The notes beneath the pieces are model-generated. The model was given only the letters and a program-made list of their open reading frames with translations, was not told where the DNA came from and did not search any database. A program made the position numbers and the translations under genes. A stretch of DNA of 64,000 nt, from positions 38,711 to 102,710 of the forward strand of contig JAFYUM010000049.1 of the NCBI GenBank assembly GCA_017558505.1, in the 5' to 3' direction. Position 1 is the stretch's first letter, and each line of letters starts with the position of its first letter. This DNA comes from Ruminococcus sp. Its GTDB lineage: Bacteria; Bacillota; Clostridia; Oscillospirales; Ruminococcaceae. Shown here piece by piece: positions 16,446 to 28,000 of the stretch.

Positions 16446-17564
16446 TTACAGATTATTGATTATCCCTGCAAGTTTTACTGTGTCCTCCTCCCTGCTGAAT
16501 ACGGATGGGGAAAATCTGACTGTTCCCGTATCTGTTCCAAGGGCGCTATGAGCCATTGTCGCACAGTGGTATCCTGCACGCAGACAAAATCCCTCCTTTG
16601 CAAGAGAGGAAGCCACTCTTTCCGAGGGTATGCCCCGTATGTTGAATGATACAATGGGGACGTATTCAGCGGAGTCTGAACGGTATATAGTAACCTTCGG
16701 ATTTTTTTCAAGCTCTGAAATAAAACGTCGGCAAATTCTATCCTCATGGGTGAATATCTTTTTTATACCGATTTTACGTATAAATTCAATGCCCGCCTTC
16801 ATTGACATAATACCGACAGTTCCAACTGTTCCGCTTTCCAATGCTTCGGGGAGGAGAATTGGCTGTTCAAGGCTGTGGGAGCCGCTTCCTGTTCCGCCCT
16901 GTATAATGGGAGAAATTGAGAATTTTCCGTCGCTTATGAGCATGCCCGTTCCCGTTATTCCGTACAAACCCTTATGACCTGCGGTGCATATGATATTCAT
17001 ACCCTGCGACAGGTTTACATCAATTATTCCTGCCGCTTGTGCCGCGTCGACAATAAAGGCTATATTGCGTAATGTGCAAAGCTCTGCGATTTCTTTCACA
17101 GGCATAATCTGTCCTGTGACATTGCTTGCAAGGGTGCAGACAATAGCTTTTGTATCATTTCTGATGAATCTGCGGAAGCTTTCAACAGTTTTTTTCTTTT
17201 CAGGGAAGATTTCCGCAACTGACAGCTTTATTTCTCCCGATTTTGCAAGCTCTGCGGCAGGTCGTGCAACGGAGTTGTGTTCCATTCCGCTTATAATAAG
17301 GTGACCACCGTTTTTCATAATGCCCTTGATTGCCATATTGAGGGCAAGAGTGCAGTTGAGGGTGAATACCACGTTTTCAGGCTCTGCCCCGAAGAAATCG
17401 GCGGCAGTTTCACGGGCGGCATATACCATTTCTGAGGTTTTCATTCCGAGGGGATGACCGCCTCTGCCCGGACTTGTAAGCTGTTCCATAGCTGATACCA
17501 CAGCTTTTTTTACGGCAACAGGCTTCGGAAAGGTAGTGGCTGCATTGTCAAAGTTTACAATCAA
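16446..17564 (-). CDS. Class V aminotransferase, cysteine desulfurase-like
   Basis: A 372-residue PLP enzyme of the cysteine desulfurase/selenocysteine lyase group. It opens FDNAATTFPKP; the PLP lysine is in TAGHKGLYGITGTG, and a candidate persulfide cysteine in LRAGYHCATMAH. Such proteins next to a DUF3343 partner are common in clostridia and are thought to handle sulfur or selenium, but substrate is unproven. Translation starts at TTG 17564, which overlaps the upstream TGA (TTGATT) and has a strong GAGGAGGGAG site, so it is coupled to the DUF3343 gene. Confidence 0.9.
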   Translation of the reverse strand: MIVNFDNAATTFPKPVAVKKAVVSAMEQLTSPGRGGHPLGMKTSEMVYAARETAADFFGAEPENVVFTLNCTLALNMAIKGIMKNGGHLIISGMEHNSVARPAAELAKSGEIKLSVAEIFPEKKKTVESFRRFIRNDTKAIVCTLASNVTGQIMPVKEIAELCTLRNIAFIVDAAQAAGIIDVNLSQGMNIICTAGHKGLYGITGTGMLISDGKFSISPIIQGGTGSGSHSLEQPILLPEALESGTVGTVGIMSMKAGIEFIRKIGIKKIFTHEDRICRRFISELEKNPKVTIYRSDSAEYVPIVSFNIRGIPSERVASSLAKEGFCLRAGYHCATMAHSALGTDTGTVRFSPSVFSREEDTVKLAGIINNL

Positions 17565-17764
17565 GAAGCTCCCTCCTCGTAGAGATTGTATGGGATTTTA
17601 TACTTGTTTAAAAGCTTTGGTATATCGCTGTTTTTTTCTGTGTACAAATCATATCCGCATTCTCCCTCACGCCGCTTGAGCTCGCATCTGTAGCCGAATG
17701 AAACGAGAAGCCTTACGGCTTTTTGTGCGTAAGTGTAGGACGGCATCTGCAATATATATTTCAT
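17561..17764 (-). CDS. DUF3343 small protein (putative Se/S carrier-like)
   Basis: A 67-residue protein (MKYILQMPSYTYAQKAVRLL...) typical of the DUF3343 family, found beside cysteine desulfurase-like enzymes and called putative Se/S carrier. A single cysteine pair is visible (YRCELKRREGECGYDLY). The ATG at 17764 has AAAGGA 11 bases upstream; in-frame sequence further upstream runs toward the MITE-like repeat and is not like the family. Its stop overlaps the next gene's TTG start. Confidence 0.75.
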   Translation of the reverse strand: MKYILQMPSYTYAQKAVRLLVSFGYRCELKRREGECGYDLYTEKNSDIPKLLNKYKIPYNLYEEGAS

Positions 17765-17840
17765 ATAAATCAAGTCCTTTTTGTTATTACAGCATAAATG
17801 CTGATATATCATAATATGCTGGATTTGCTTTTTAAGATAA

Positions 17841-18002
17841 TATTGCTCCACCAATTAAACCTTGCCGAAAAGATGAAAGCAGAAATGAAATTTATCAAGG
17901 AAGAAAAACACAGGAATGCTGTCGCATTGTAAGTTTTTCTGACGCAGAGAAATTTTCTCTGTGCCGAATATTTGATGGCAAGGTTTAGTTGGGGGAGCAA
18001 TA
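17841..18002. repeat. MITE-like repeat, copy 1 (162 bp)
   Basis: Terminal inverted repeats of 26 bases (17841-17866 and 17977-18002) match at 24 positions and begin and end with TA, as expected for TA target duplication by IS630/Tc1-mariner-type transposases. A second copy lies at 42569-42685. The interior includes a palindrome (CAGAGAAA/TTTTCTCTG near 17945-17962) absent from copy 2. No transposase is encoded. Confidence 0.85.
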
Positions 18003-18027
18003 AAATAAGGACTGCCAAAAGCAGTCC
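18003..18027 (-). terminator. Terminator of comM-rodA
   Basis: On the minus strand GGACTGC-TTTTG-GCAGTCC is followed by TTATTTTATT, the last bases of which belong to the adjoining MITE end. It lies 30 bases after the rodA stop. Confidence 0.7.
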
Positions 18028-18056
18028 CTACATAATGATTATGAATTAATTCTGAA

Positions 18057-19217
18057 TTAATCCTTGTCCTCATCGTAGAAAACATTGTAATTTACCGCAC
18101 GGTAAGCGTACGTGCTCAATACAAGTCCGATGATGACATACATACTTAACATAGCCGTACCACCGCCGCTTATAAATGGCAGTGGAACACCGATAACAGG
18201 TGCAACCTTAAGCACCATGCCGATATTCATAAGACAATGGGTGAAAAAGAGGCCGAATGCACCCATACAGATAAATCTGCCAAGTCGGTCGCGGGTAATT
18301 CTGCTGTCAGCAAATACTTTAAGGCATACATAGGCTAAAAGTATAATTATACCGATACATCCCACAAAGCCGAAAACCTGCCCTGCATGAGCGAAAATAA
18401 AATCGTTGTGAAGCTCGGGGACGTAGATGTACTCGTTTCGGCCTGCGAAAAGTCCTTTGCCGAAAACACCGCCCGACTGTAAGGCGTATATACCTAAATC
18501 CTGCTGATATTCAATGTTTTCGGGGTCAGTACCCGGTTTGAAAAGAATGAGTATTCGCTCCTTGTGGAAGCTGCTTAGGAAGTTGAACCACATGACGGCA
18601 ACACCTGCGGCTATTACAAAGGGAGCCGCAAGAAGATATTTCCACGAAATATTTGCGGAAATCATCATAAATCCGAATATAGCGGCGAATACAATGGCTG
18701 TACCATAGTCACCCTGTAATACGACTATACCAAGGGGGAGAGCACCGTGTATGAGTAGCAGAAGCATATGCAAAGGCTTGTTCATGTTTTCCTCTGCCTT
18801 TGAAAGGTGCAGGCTGAAAGTGAGAATAAATGCAATTTTCATAATTTCTGATGGCTGCAGGCTGACGCCGAAAATCATAATCCAGCCACGGTCGTCGGCA
18901 CCGTCACGCTGATAGCCCAGAGATGTAAAGGTAAGTGCCACTATAGCAAGGGTGATGGGGACGAAGATAAACCATAGCTTTACGAGCTTACGGTAGTCGA
19001 TGTAAGAAATGATAATCGAAGCCGTAAGACCGAGAGCCATGGATACGAGCTGTGTTTTCCAGTAGCTGTCACCTATACCCTCGTCAATACTTACTTCACT
19101 TGTGGCAATGCTGTAGATAAGCAGTGTGCCAAGTACAGCGCATAATGTAACCGTGAATAAAAGCCCGAAATCAAGGCTGTGTTTGTTTGCGGGAAGTTTT
19201 TTGAATGCGGATTTCAT
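18057..19217 (-). CDS. rodA: SEDS-family peptidoglycan polymerase (RodA/FtsW type)
   Basis: A 386-residue protein of about ten membrane helices of the SEDS family, which polymerises lipid II into glycan strands. Signature segments include WIMIFGVSLQPSEIMKIAFI, VLQGDYGTAIV (conserved Asp), GIYALQSGGVFGKGLF and the C-terminal GVPLPFISGGGTAMLSMY. The QPSE motif and overall pattern suggest the RodA elongation branch rather than FtsW, though the distinction is not certain from sequence alone. It follows comM by 12 bases and is probably co-transcribed with it. Confidence 0.9.
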   Translation of the reverse strand: MKSAFKKLPANKHSLDFGLLFTVTLCAVLGTLLIYSIATSEVSIDEGIGDSYWKTQLVSMALGLTASIIISYIDYRKLVKLWFIFVPITLAIVALTFTSLGYQRDGADDRGWIMIFGVSLQPSEIMKIAFILTFSLHLSKAEENMNKPLHMLLLLIHGALPLGIVVLQGDYGTAIVFAAIFGFMMISANISWKYLLAAPFVIAAGVAVMWFNFLSSFHKERILILFKPGTDPENIEYQQDLGIYALQSGGVFGKGLFAGRNEYIYVPELHNDFIFAHAGQVFGFVGCIGIIILLAYVCLKVFADSRITRDRLGRFICMGAFGLFFTHCLMNIGMVLKVAPVIGVPLPFISGGGTAMLSMYVIIGLVLSTYAYRAVNYNVFYDEDKD

Positions 19218-19229
19218 CTGATGTCCTTT

Positions 19230-20747
19230 CTATTTTTGTTCTTCATTTATTCGGTATTGTGCCGCTTCTGTAATATGTTTTCTTGTAATCATATCAGAGC
19301 CGTCAAGGTCGGCAATGGTACGTGCTGTTTTCAGTATGCGTGAGTAGGCACGTCCGGACAGGCTCAATGCACGGAAAAGCCTGTCAAGTGTGGCGGAAGC
19401 TTCCTCGTCCATTATACAGTATTCCTGCAATTTGTTGTCGGTTATAAGTGCGTTGCAGGTTATTCCTGTACCCTCAAAGCGTTCCGATTGTCTTTTTCTT
19501 GCGGTGGTGACTCTTTCACGCACAGATTCGGAGGATTCTTCTTTTTTAGCAGAGGACAGATCCTTGAACTCAGCAGGGGCAACCTCTATGTGCAGATCGA
19601 AGCGGTCAAGAAGTGGTCCTGAAATTCTCTGCTGATATTCCACAACCTTTTTTGGTGAACAGCTGCATTTTCTTGTAGGATGACCGTAATAGCCGCAGGG
19701 ACAAGGATTCATAGCACCTATGAGCATAAATGTGCAGGGGTATGTTACCGTACCTGATGCACGGGATATTGTAACACTTCTGTCCTCAATGGGCTGTCGG
19801 AGAATTTCAAGTGTACGCTTGTCGAATTCTGCTATTTCATCAAGGAAAAGAAGTCCGTTATGTGCCAGTGATACTTCGCCGGGTTTTGGAATAGTTCCGC
19901 CGCCTGCCAGTCCTGCCGATGATATGGTGTGGTGAGGGGAGCGGAAAGGTCTTTTTGTTATTATGGGCGAGTCGGGAGTAAGTAATCCTGAAATTGAATG
20001 AATTTTTGTGGTTTCAAGTGCCTCATCAAAAGTCAGCGGAGGGAGTATGGAGGGCATACGCTTTGCAAGCATACTCTTTCCGCTGCCCGGGGAGCCGATA
20101 AGCAAGGCGTTGTGTCCGCCCGCCGCTGCGATTTCCAATGCTCTTTTGGCGAATTGCTGTCCTTTTACATCGGAAAAATCAAGTATTTCGTTATATTCGG
20201 GCTCTGGAGGGATGTATGTTTCGCAGGGTGAGAGAAACTCCTCCCCACGGAAATGGCGGATAAGCTCCTCGCCGTTTTTTACAGCATAAACGTCAATTCC
20301 CTTTATTACAGAGGCTTCACGGGCATTGTCGGCAGGGACGAAAACAGATTTTATTCCCATTTCACGGGCAAGAATCATCATAGGAAGAACGCCGTTGATA
20401 CTTCTGACATCGCCGTTGAGGGACAATTCGCCGATAAAGGCACATCCGTCCGTTGCGTCGTTAATCATACGCATGGCACGGAGAATAGCCATAAATATTG
20501 CCATATCGTGTACGGAACCGCTTTTTTTCGTGTCGGCAGGTGCAAGGTTGATCATAACCTCTGCCGCAGGAAAACTTATATCACAGGCACGGAGAGCGGC
20601 TTTTATACGGTCACGACTTTCTTTTACTACGGTGTCGGGGAGTCCGACGATCTCAAATTGAGGTTGCCCACGGCTTATGTCGATTTCCACATCCACAGGA
20701 AAGGCGTTCAGCCCGAAAAGTCCAAGACTCGCAATTTTAGCAAACAT
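19230..20747 (-). CDS. comM: YifB/ComM-family Mg chelatase-like AAA+ ATPase
   Basis: A 505-residue ATPase. The N-terminal Lon-protease-like fold (about 1-165; VEIDISRGQPQFEIVGLPD) is followed by an AAA+ module with Walker A GSPGSGKSMLA, Walker B LLFLDEIAEF and the MNPCPCGYYG zinc-like loop, then the C-terminal Mg-chelatase domain. ComM is a branch-migration helicase that helps integrate foreign DNA during natural transformation. It is first in a two-gene unit with rodA. Confidence 0.93.
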   Translation of the reverse strand: MFAKIASLGLFGLNAFPVDVEIDISRGQPQFEIVGLPDTVVKESRDRIKAALRACDISFPAAEVMINLAPADTKKSGSVHDMAIFMAILRAMRMINDATDGCAFIGELSLNGDVRSINGVLPMMILAREMGIKSVFVPADNAREASVIKGIDVYAVKNGEELIRHFRGEEFLSPCETYIPPEPEYNEILDFSDVKGQQFAKRALEIAAAGGHNALLIGSPGSGKSMLAKRMPSILPPLTFDEALETTKIHSISGLLTPDSPIITKRPFRSPHHTISSAGLAGGGTIPKPGEVSLAHNGLLFLDEIAEFDKRTLEILRQPIEDRSVTISRASGTVTYPCTFMLIGAMNPCPCGYYGHPTRKCSCSPKKVVEYQQRISGPLLDRFDLHIEVAPAEFKDLSSAKKEESSESVRERVTTARKRQSERFEGTGITCNALITDNKLQEYCIMDEEASATLDRLFRALSLSGRAYSRILKTARTIADLDGSDMITRKHITEAAQYRINEEQK

Positions 20748-20788
20748 ATATTTTCACATCCTTTGTAAAGAAATAATATTTCTATTTT

Positions 20789-20817
20789 ATTATACCATTT
20801 TTTTTGCTGAATGTAAA
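20789..20817 (-). promoter_or_regulatory. SigA promoter of comM-rodA
   Basis: On the minus strand TTTACA (20817-20812), a 17-base spacer, and TATAAT (20794-20789) with extended TGG. Confidence 0.75.
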
Positions 20818-20870
20818 TATTAACATGAAAAATTTTTAGAGGTGATCTTTTATACAAATAACCAAAAAAG

Positions 20871-20896
20871 TCGGATTTGAAACAACAAATCCGACG
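20871..20896. terminator. Hairpin in the comM/rpoB divergent region
   Basis: GTCGGATTTG and CAAATCCGAC pair perfectly over 10 bases around a six-base loop. There is no T run on either side, and no gene ends here, so a terminator role is doubtful; it may be an operator or part of a small transcript. Confidence 0.35.
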
Positions 20897-20932
20897 AAGT
20901 ATCCAATATTTTGAAAAACAAGGTAAATGCCC

Positions 20933-20961
20933 TTGACAAAGGGAAGGAAATATGATAAACT
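20933..20961 (+). promoter_or_regulatory. Promoter of rpoB-rpoC
   Basis: TTGACA at 20933-20938 and an extended -10 TGATAAACT (hexamer 20956-20961) with a 17-base spacer. The leader to the rpoB start is about 140 bases. No ribosomal protein genes precede rpoB here, so the rpo genes have their own promoter. Confidence 0.65.
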
Positions 20962-21109
20962 AATATAATGTATCAGTATGTGAAGGGTATTCCTATCCTC
21001 AGCAAAATATTATAACACAATATTTATGCTTTTGTCAATAGTTTTCCGAAAATTTTTTCGGAGGATACCTGAAAGTCAATACGAAAAAACAAATAAGGAG
21101 GTTCCGCCT

Positions 21110-24100
21110 ATGGTGAATGTAACACCTAAGCAGCTGGGAAAAAATGTCAGAATGAGCTTCGGTAAAATTACCGAGCCTCTTGAAATGCCTAACCTTATCG
21201 AGGTTCAGAAGGACTCTTACAAGTGGTTCAGAGAAGAGGGACTCAGGGAGGTTTTCCGTGATATGACGGCAATTACCGATTACAACGGTAATCTCGTGCT
21301 GAATTTCAAGGACTACCGCTTTGATGATACTCCGAAATATAGCCTTGCAGAATGTAAGTCAAGAGGTGCGACCTATCAGGTTAAGATGTTCGCAACTGCA
21401 ACACTTTGCAACAAGGAAACAGGTGCGGTAAGCGAAAGTGAAATCTATATGGGCGATTTTCCGCTTATGACAGACAGCGGTACCTTCGTTATCAACGGTG
21501 CAGAGCGTGTTATTGTATCACAGCTCGTTCGTTCTCCCGGTGTATACTATGCTTTTGAAAAGGATAAGACAGGTAAGGATCTTTTCAGTGCCACTGTTAT
21601 CCCTAACAGGGGTGCATGGCTTGAATACGAAATGGACTCCAACGACGTTGTCTATGTCCGCATCGACAAGAACAGAAAAATTCCGCTTACAACCTTTATC
21701 CGTGCTCTTGGTGTAGGTTCCGACGAGGAGATTTATGAGCTTTTCGGCGCTGATGAGCGTCTCAAGCAGACTATCCTCCAGAAGGACCAGACAAAGAATA
21801 CCTCCGACGGTCTTATTGACGTTTATAAGAAACTCCGTCCCGGTGAGCCTCCTACGGTTGAAAGTGCCGTAACTCACCTCAACAACCTTTTCTTCGACGC
21901 AAAGAGATATGATCTCTGCCGTTTCGGTAGATACAAGTACAACAAGAAGCTTGGTATTGCTTCCCGTCTTGCAGGTCATACCCTTTCAGAGCCCGTTGTA
22001 AATCCCCTTACAGGCGAGATTATGGCAGAGGCTGGCGAAACTGTAACATACGACAAGGCTCGTGAAATTGAGCAGGCAGGTGTATATCACGCTTTCGTTA
22101 CAGTTGAAGCAAAGGAATACTACACAAACGACAGAGGCGAAACACAGATCCGTCTTGTTGAGCGTGTTGCCAAGATTATCGGTAACGGTATGGTTGACAT
22201 CAAGGGATATGTTGACTTTGACGTTGAAAAGTACGGCATCAACGAACTTGTTTCATTCAAGGTTCTGAAGGATATCCTTGAAAACTCCTCTGACTCTGAC
22301 GAAATCGAGGAAAACGTAAAGAAAAGGGCTGATGAGCTTGTTCCAAAGCACATTATCCTTGACGATATATTCGCAACTATCAGCTACTTTATCAACCTCT
22401 GTGAAGGCGTTGGTACAGTAGACGATATTGACCACCTCGGCAACCGTCGTATCCGTTCGGTAGGCGAACTGCTTCAGAATCAGTTCCGTATCGGTTACGC
22501 ACGTATGGAGCGTGGTATCCGTGAGAGAATGAACATCCAGACACAGGATGTAAACTCCCTTACACCACAGACTCTTATCAATATCAGACCTATTTCTTCG
22601 GCTATGAAGGAATTCTTCTGCTCCTCACCACTTTCACAGTTTATGGATCAGAACAATCCTCTTGCTGAACTTACACATAAAAGAAGACTTTCAGCCCTCG
22701 GTCCCGGAGGTCTTTCAAGAGACCGTGCCGGATTCGAGGTTCGTGACGTTCACTACAGCCACTACGGCAGAATGTGTCCTATCGAAACTCCTGAAGGTCC
22801 TAACATCGGACTTATCTCATACCTTGCTACATTTGCAAGAATTAACCAGTATGGCTTCATTGAAGCGCCTTACCGTAAGGTTGATAAGGCAACAGGCGTA
22901 GTTACCAATGAGGTAGTTTACATGACTGCCGATATGGAAGATAACTTCGTTGTAGCGCAGGCTAACGAACCTCTCACAGAGGAAGGAAAGCTTGCTCGTC
23001 CAAGAGTTAACGCACGTTACCGTGAGCAGATTCTCGAATGTGAGCGTGAAATCGTTGACTACATGGACGTATCACCTAAAATGGTTGTTTCTGTTGCTAC
23101 ATCAATGATTCCTTTCCTTGAAAACGATGACGCTAACCGTGCTCTCATGGGTTCAAACATGCAGCGTCAGGCTGTTCCGCTTCTCAAGACAGAGCGTCCT
23201 TTCGTTGGTACTGGTATGGAATATAAGGCTGCCGTTGACTCGGGCGTATGTATCGTTTCTGACTGCGACGGTACTGTAAGCTATGTTGACGCAGATAATG
23301 TACGTGTTATCGGTGACGACGGTATTGAAAGAAAGTACGAGCTTATCAAGTTCAAGCGTTCAAACCAGGGTACCTGCGTAAACCAGAGACCTATTGTTTC
23401 TGTTGGTGAAAAGATTACAAAGGGACAGGTGCTTGTTGACGGTCCCGCTACAGCAGACGGTGAAATCTCTCTTGGTAAGAATGCCCTCATCGGCTTCATG
23501 ACATGGGAAGGTTATAACTACGAGGACGCTGTACTTCTTAACGAGCGTCTTGTACGTGAAGATGTATTTACTTCCGTTCACATCGAGGAATATGAAATTG
23601 AGTGCCGTGACACCAAACTCGGTCCCGAGGAAATTACCCGTGATATCCCCAACGTGGGTGATGATGCACTGGCAAACCTTGATGAAAACGGTATCATAAG
23701 AATTGGTTCAGAGGTTACATCCGGCGATATTCTCGTTGGTAAGGTAACCCCCAAGGGTGAAACAGAGCTTACAGCTGAAGAAAGACTTCTCCGTGCTATC
23801 TTCGGTGAAAAGGCTCGTGAAGTCCGCGATAACTCCCTTAAAGTACCTCATGGTGAGGCCGGCGTTATTGTTGACGTTAAGGTGTTCACTCGTGATAACT
23901 GCGATGAACTCAGCGCAGGCGTAAATATGCGTGTAATCTGCTACATCGCACAGAAGCGTAAGATTACTGTCGGTGATAAGATGGCCGGCCGTCACGGAAA
24001 CAAGGGTGTCGTATCACGTATCCTCCCCGAGGAAGATATGCCATTCCTTCCCGACGGTACACCTCTTGACATCGTTCTCAATCCTCTCGGCGTACCTTCA

Positions 24101-25009
24101 CGAATGAATATCGGTCAGGTACTTGAGGTTCACCTCGGTATGGCTTGTAAGGCTCTTGGCTGGCACATTATGACACCTGTATTCGACGGTGCTCATGAGG
24201 ATGATATCAGAGAATGCTTCCGCCAGGCAAATGAAAAGAGCAAGGCTCACAAGGATGATTACTTTGAACTCAACACAATGGATAAGGTTATCAACCCCAA
24301 GGGACTTGAATTCAATGATGATTGTAAGTTTACTCTCTATGACGGACGTACAGGTGAAAAGTTCGACAACCGTGTAACCGTGGGCTATATGTACTACCTC
24401 AAGCTCCACCACCTTGTTGACGATAAGATTCACGCACGTTCAGTTGGTCCGTATGCTCTTGTTACACAGCAGCCTCTGGGCGGTAAGGCACAGTTCGGCG
24501 GCCAGCGTTTCGGAGAAATGGAAGTTTGGGCTCTGGAGGCTTACGGTGCTGCTTACACTCTCCAGGAAATCCTTACAGTTAAGTCTGACGATACAATCGG
24601 ACGTGTAAACACATACGAGGCTATCGTTAAGGGACAGAATGTTCCTACTCCGGGTATCCCCGAATCCTTCAAGGTTCTCATCAAGGAAATGCAGTCCCTC
24701 GGTCTTGATGTCAAGGTTCTTGATATCAATCAGGAGGAAATCGACCTCAAGCAGAGCTTTGATGACGATCCGATGCCTGTAAGAGGTGACTTCAACGATG
24801 AGGAAACAGAAGACCTCAACGCACTCTCCGATGATGAAATCGGCGATGCAGGATTCAGAGCAATCGACGGCGAGGACGATAATTTCGAGGAGCTGGAAAA
24901 GGGCGAAAGCTACAGCTTCGACGATGAAGACGATTTCGGCGGCTTCGGCGGAGATGATGATGAAAGCGGTTTTGACGATTTCGGCATAGATGATTCATAC
25001 GACGATTAA
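21110..25009 (+). CDS. rpoB: DNA-directed RNA polymerase subunit beta
   Basis: The 1299-residue beta subunit. All hallmark regions are present, including the rifampicin pocket ([20 protein letters not shown] and [20 protein letters not shown]), the [10 protein letters not shown] motif and [19 protein letters not shown]. The start is ATG 21110, eight bases after AAGGAGG, giving [17 protein letters not shown]; an in-frame ATG at 21026 lacks a site. The rifampicin-pocket residues (Gln, Asp, His, Ser positions) are the sensitive forms. The C-terminus carries an extra acidic tail of about 80 residues (rich in Asp/Glu/Gly/Phe), longer than usual. Confidence 0.98.
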   Translation: MVNVTPKQLGKNVRMSFGKITEPLEMPNLIEVQKDSYKWFREEGLREVFRDMTAITDYNGNLVLNFKDYRFDDTPKYSLAECKSRGATYQVKMFATATLCNKETGAVSESEIYMGDFPLMTDSGTFVINGAERVIVSQLVRSPGVYYAFEKDKTGKDLFSATVIPNRGAWLEYEMDSNDVVYVRIDKNRKIPLTTFIRALGVGSDEEIYELFGADERLKQTILQKDQTKNTSDGLIDVYKKLRPGEPPTVESAVTHLNNLFFDAKRYDLCRFGRYKYNKKLGIASRLAGHTLSEPVVNPLTGEIMAEAGETVTYDKAREIEQAGVYHAFVTVEAKEYYTNDRGETQIRLVERVAKIIGNGMVDIKGYVDFDVEKYGINELVSFKVLKDILENSSDSDEIEENVKKRADELVPKHIILDDIFATISYFINLCEGVGTVDDIDHLGNRRIRSVGELLQNQFRIGYARMERGIRERMNIQTQDVNSLTPQTLINIRPISSAMKEFFCSSPLSQFMDQNNPLAELTHKRRLSALGPGGLSRDRAGFEVRDVHYSHYGRMCPIETPEGPNIGLISYLATFARINQYGFIEAPYRKVDKATGVVTNEVVYMTADMEDNFVVAQANEPLTEEGKLARPRVNARYREQILECEREIVDYMDVSPKMVVSVATSMIPFLENDDANRALMGSNMQRQAVPLLKTERPFVGTGMEYKAAVDSGVCIVSDCDGTVSYVDADNVRVIGDDGIERKYELIKFKRSNQGTCVNQRPIVSVGEKITKGQVLVDGPATADGEISLGKNALIGFMTWEGYNYEDAVLLNERLVREDVFTSVHIEEYEIECRDTKLGPEEITRDIPNVGDDALANLDENGIIRIGSEVTSGDILVGKVTPKGETELTAEERLLRAIFGEKAREVRDNSLKVPHGEAGVIVDVKVFTRDNCDELSAGVNMRVICYIAQKRKITVGDKMAGRHGNKGVVSRILPEEDMPFLPDGTPLDIVLNPLGVPSRMNIGQVLEVHLGMACKALGWHIMTPVFDGAHEDDIRECFRQANEKSKAHKDDYFELNTMDKVINPKGLEFNDDCKFTLYDGRTGEKFDNRVTVGYMYYLKLHHLVDDKIHARSVGPYALVTQQPLGGKAQFGGQRFGEMEVWALEAYGAAYTLQEILTVKSDDTIGRVNTYEAIVKGQNVPTPGIPESFKVLIKEMQSLGLDVKVLDINQEEIDLKQSFDDDPMPVRGDFNDEETEDLNALSDDEIGDAGFRAIDGEDDNFEELEKGESYSFDDEDDFGGFGGDDDESGFDDFGIDDSYDD

Positions 25010-25099
25010 TAAGTTGATTAATTAGTGTTCTGTTCAGCGGCTGTAACAGGCAGCTGCTGAATGGACGATGTTTACCAAAAAATTGCAGGAGGTAGCAGT

Positions 25100-28000
25100 T
25101 TGGAATTTAATACTTTTGAATCGATAAAAATCGGTCTTGCCTCACCTGAACAGATCAGAAGCTGGTCATTCGGCAAGGTTGAAAGACCTGAAACTATAAA
25201 TTACAGAACACAGAAACCTGAAAAGGACGGTCTGTTCTGTGAAAGAATATTCGGACCCACAAAGGACTGGGAGTGTCACTGCGGTAAATTCAAGAAGATT
25301 CGCTTCAAGGGAAAGGTATGTGACCGCTGCGGCGTTGAAGTAACACGTGCAAGAGTACGTCGTGAGAGAATGGGACATATTGAGCTTGCAGCTCCTGTTT
25401 CCCATATCTGGTATTTCAAGGGAACTCCCTCCCGTATCGGACAGGTGCTTGAAGTATCACAGAAGCGCCTTGAAGAAGTTCTCTACTTTACAAAATATAT
25501 CGTAACTGATCCTGGTAATACAGAGCTTGTTAAAAAGCAGCTCCTTTCCGAGAAAGAGTACCTCTCATATCTCGAAAAGTACGGCGAGGATTTCAAGGCT
25601 GAAATGGGTGCAGAGGCTATCAAGAAGCTCCTTAACGAGTATGATCCTGCACGTTATGACTTCCAGAAAAACCGCCTTATCGAGCTTGGCAAGATTTCTC
25701 TCGGACTTCATAAGCTTTCATGCTTCAACAATCCTATGGAGTGTCAGTGTGATGAGTGTCAGAAGTTTGCAGAGCTTGAAGATGTTGAGTGGAAGAACAA
25801 CATTGAGCTTTGTGCCGATGACCTTAAAAATGAACTTGTAGGACTTCCTGCAGGTCAGAAAAAGGTTAAGCTTATCAAGAGACTTCAGATTATTGAGTCA
25901 TTCCGCCTTTCAGGAAACAAGCCTGAGTGGATGATTCTTGATGTTATTCCCGTAATCCCACCCGATATCCGTCCTATGATTATGCTGGACGGCGGACGTT
26001 ACGCAACATCAGACCTTAACGACCTCTACAGACGTGTTATCAACAGAAATAACCGTCTTATAAAGATGCTTGAGCTTGACGCTCCCGACATCATCGTAAG
26101 AAACGAAAAGCGTATGCTTCAGGAAGCTGTTGACGCTCTTATCGACAACGGCAGACACGGCAGACCTGTTACAGGTCCCAGCAACCGTCCTCTTAAATCC
26201 CTTTCAGATATGCTCAAGGGTAAGCAGGGACGTTTCCGTCAGAACCTCCTCGGTAAGCGTGTTGACTATTCAGGACGTTCAGTTATCGTTGTAGGTCCTG
26301 AACTGAAAATGTATCAGTGCGGACTTCCTAAGGAAATGGCACTGGAGCTGTTCAAGCCTTTCGTTTTAAAGCGCCTTGTTGACAAGAAGGCTATTGCCAA
26401 TATCAAGTCCGCAAGAAAGCTTATTGACCGTGCAGATAATAAGGTATGGGATGCTCTTGAAGATGTTATCAAGGATCACCCCGTAATGCTCAACCGTGCT
26501 CCTACGCTTCACCGTCTTGGTATTCAGGCATTCGAGCCTATCCTCGTTGAAGGTCGTGCTATCAAGCTTCATCCACTCGTATGTTCAGCCTTCAATGCTG
26601 ACTTCGACGGTGACCAGATGGCTGTACATCTTCCACTTTCAGCAGAGGCACAGGCAGAAGCACGTTTCCTTATGCTTGCTGCAAACAACCTGCTTAAGCC
26701 TTCAGACGGTAAGCCTGTTGCTGTTCCTTCACAGGATATGGTACTCGGTTCTTACTATCTGACTATGGATAAGCCCGGCGAGCCCGGTGAGGGTAAGGTG
26801 TTCCGTGACGTTAACGAAGCACTCATGGCTTATCACGAGCACGATGTATCACTCCACGCTAACATCAAGGTTAAGATTACAAAGGATGTAGGCGACAAGA
26901 AGGTTTCAAAGATTATCGACGCTACTGTAGGTCGTCTTATCTTCAACGAGAATATCCCACAGAATCTGGGTTACGTTGACAGAACAAACTCCGACAAGCA
27001 GTTTGACCTTGAAGTTTCATTCCTCGTTGGTAAGAAGAAGCTTTCTGATATCATCGAGAGATGTATCAAGATTCACGGTACAACAACAACTTCCGAAGTT
27101 CTTGACAGAATCAAGGCTCTCGGCTATAAATATTCAACACGTGCAGCTCTTACTGTTGCTGTATGTGACGCTTCTATTCCTCCACAGAAGAAGGAAATTC
27201 TTGCAGAGGCTGATGCAGAGGTTGAGCAGATTATTTCAGAGTACGAGTACGGATACATTTCCGCACAGGAAAAGTCCAAGAAGACTATTGCTCTCTGGAC
27301 TGAAACAAACGACAGAGTTACAGCTGCTCTTAAGAAGAACTTCGATCCGTACAATCCTATCTGGATGATGGCTGACTCAGGTGCCCGTGGTAGTATCTCA
27401 CAGATTCGTCAGCTTGCAGGTATGCGTGGACTTATCGCAAATACTTCCGGTGGCGTTATCGAGATTCCTATCCGTGCTAACTACCGTGAAGGTCTTAACA
27501 TTCTCGAATACTTTATCGCATCACGAGGTGCGAGAAAGGGACTTGCTGATACAGCGCTCCGTACTGCTGACTCCGGTTACCTTACACGTCGTCTTGTTGA
27601 CGTTTCACAGGACGTTATCATCCGTGAGGAGGACTGTGGCACTACAGAGGGTATCGAAGTATTTGAAATCAAGAACGGCAACGAAGTTGTTGAGCCATTT
27701 GCAGAGCGTCTTGTAGGACGTTTCCTTGCTGACGACCTCCGTGATGAGGCAGGCGAACTCATCGTTTCCAGAAACAAACTCATTACAGACGCAGATGCCA
27801 AGAAGATTATCGAGGCGGGCGTTGAAAAGATAAAGATTCGTTCAGTTCTTCACTGTAAGGCAAGAACAGGTGTTTGTGCAAAGTGCTATGGTGCTAACCT
27901 TGCATTCAACAACATCGTATCTGTCGGTGAGGCTGTTGGTGTTATCGCTGCACAGTCTATCGGTGAGCCTGGTACACAGCTTACAATGAGAACATTCCAT

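Noticed and set aside
21026..21109. Extended N-terminus for RpoB from ATG 21026
   Set aside because: ATG 21110 has a perfect AAGGAGG site and gives the conserved start; the extension is not conserved in type.
25061..25099. ATG 25061 as the rpoC start
   Set aside because: The TTG at 25100 has AGGAGGT and gives the canonical N-terminus.
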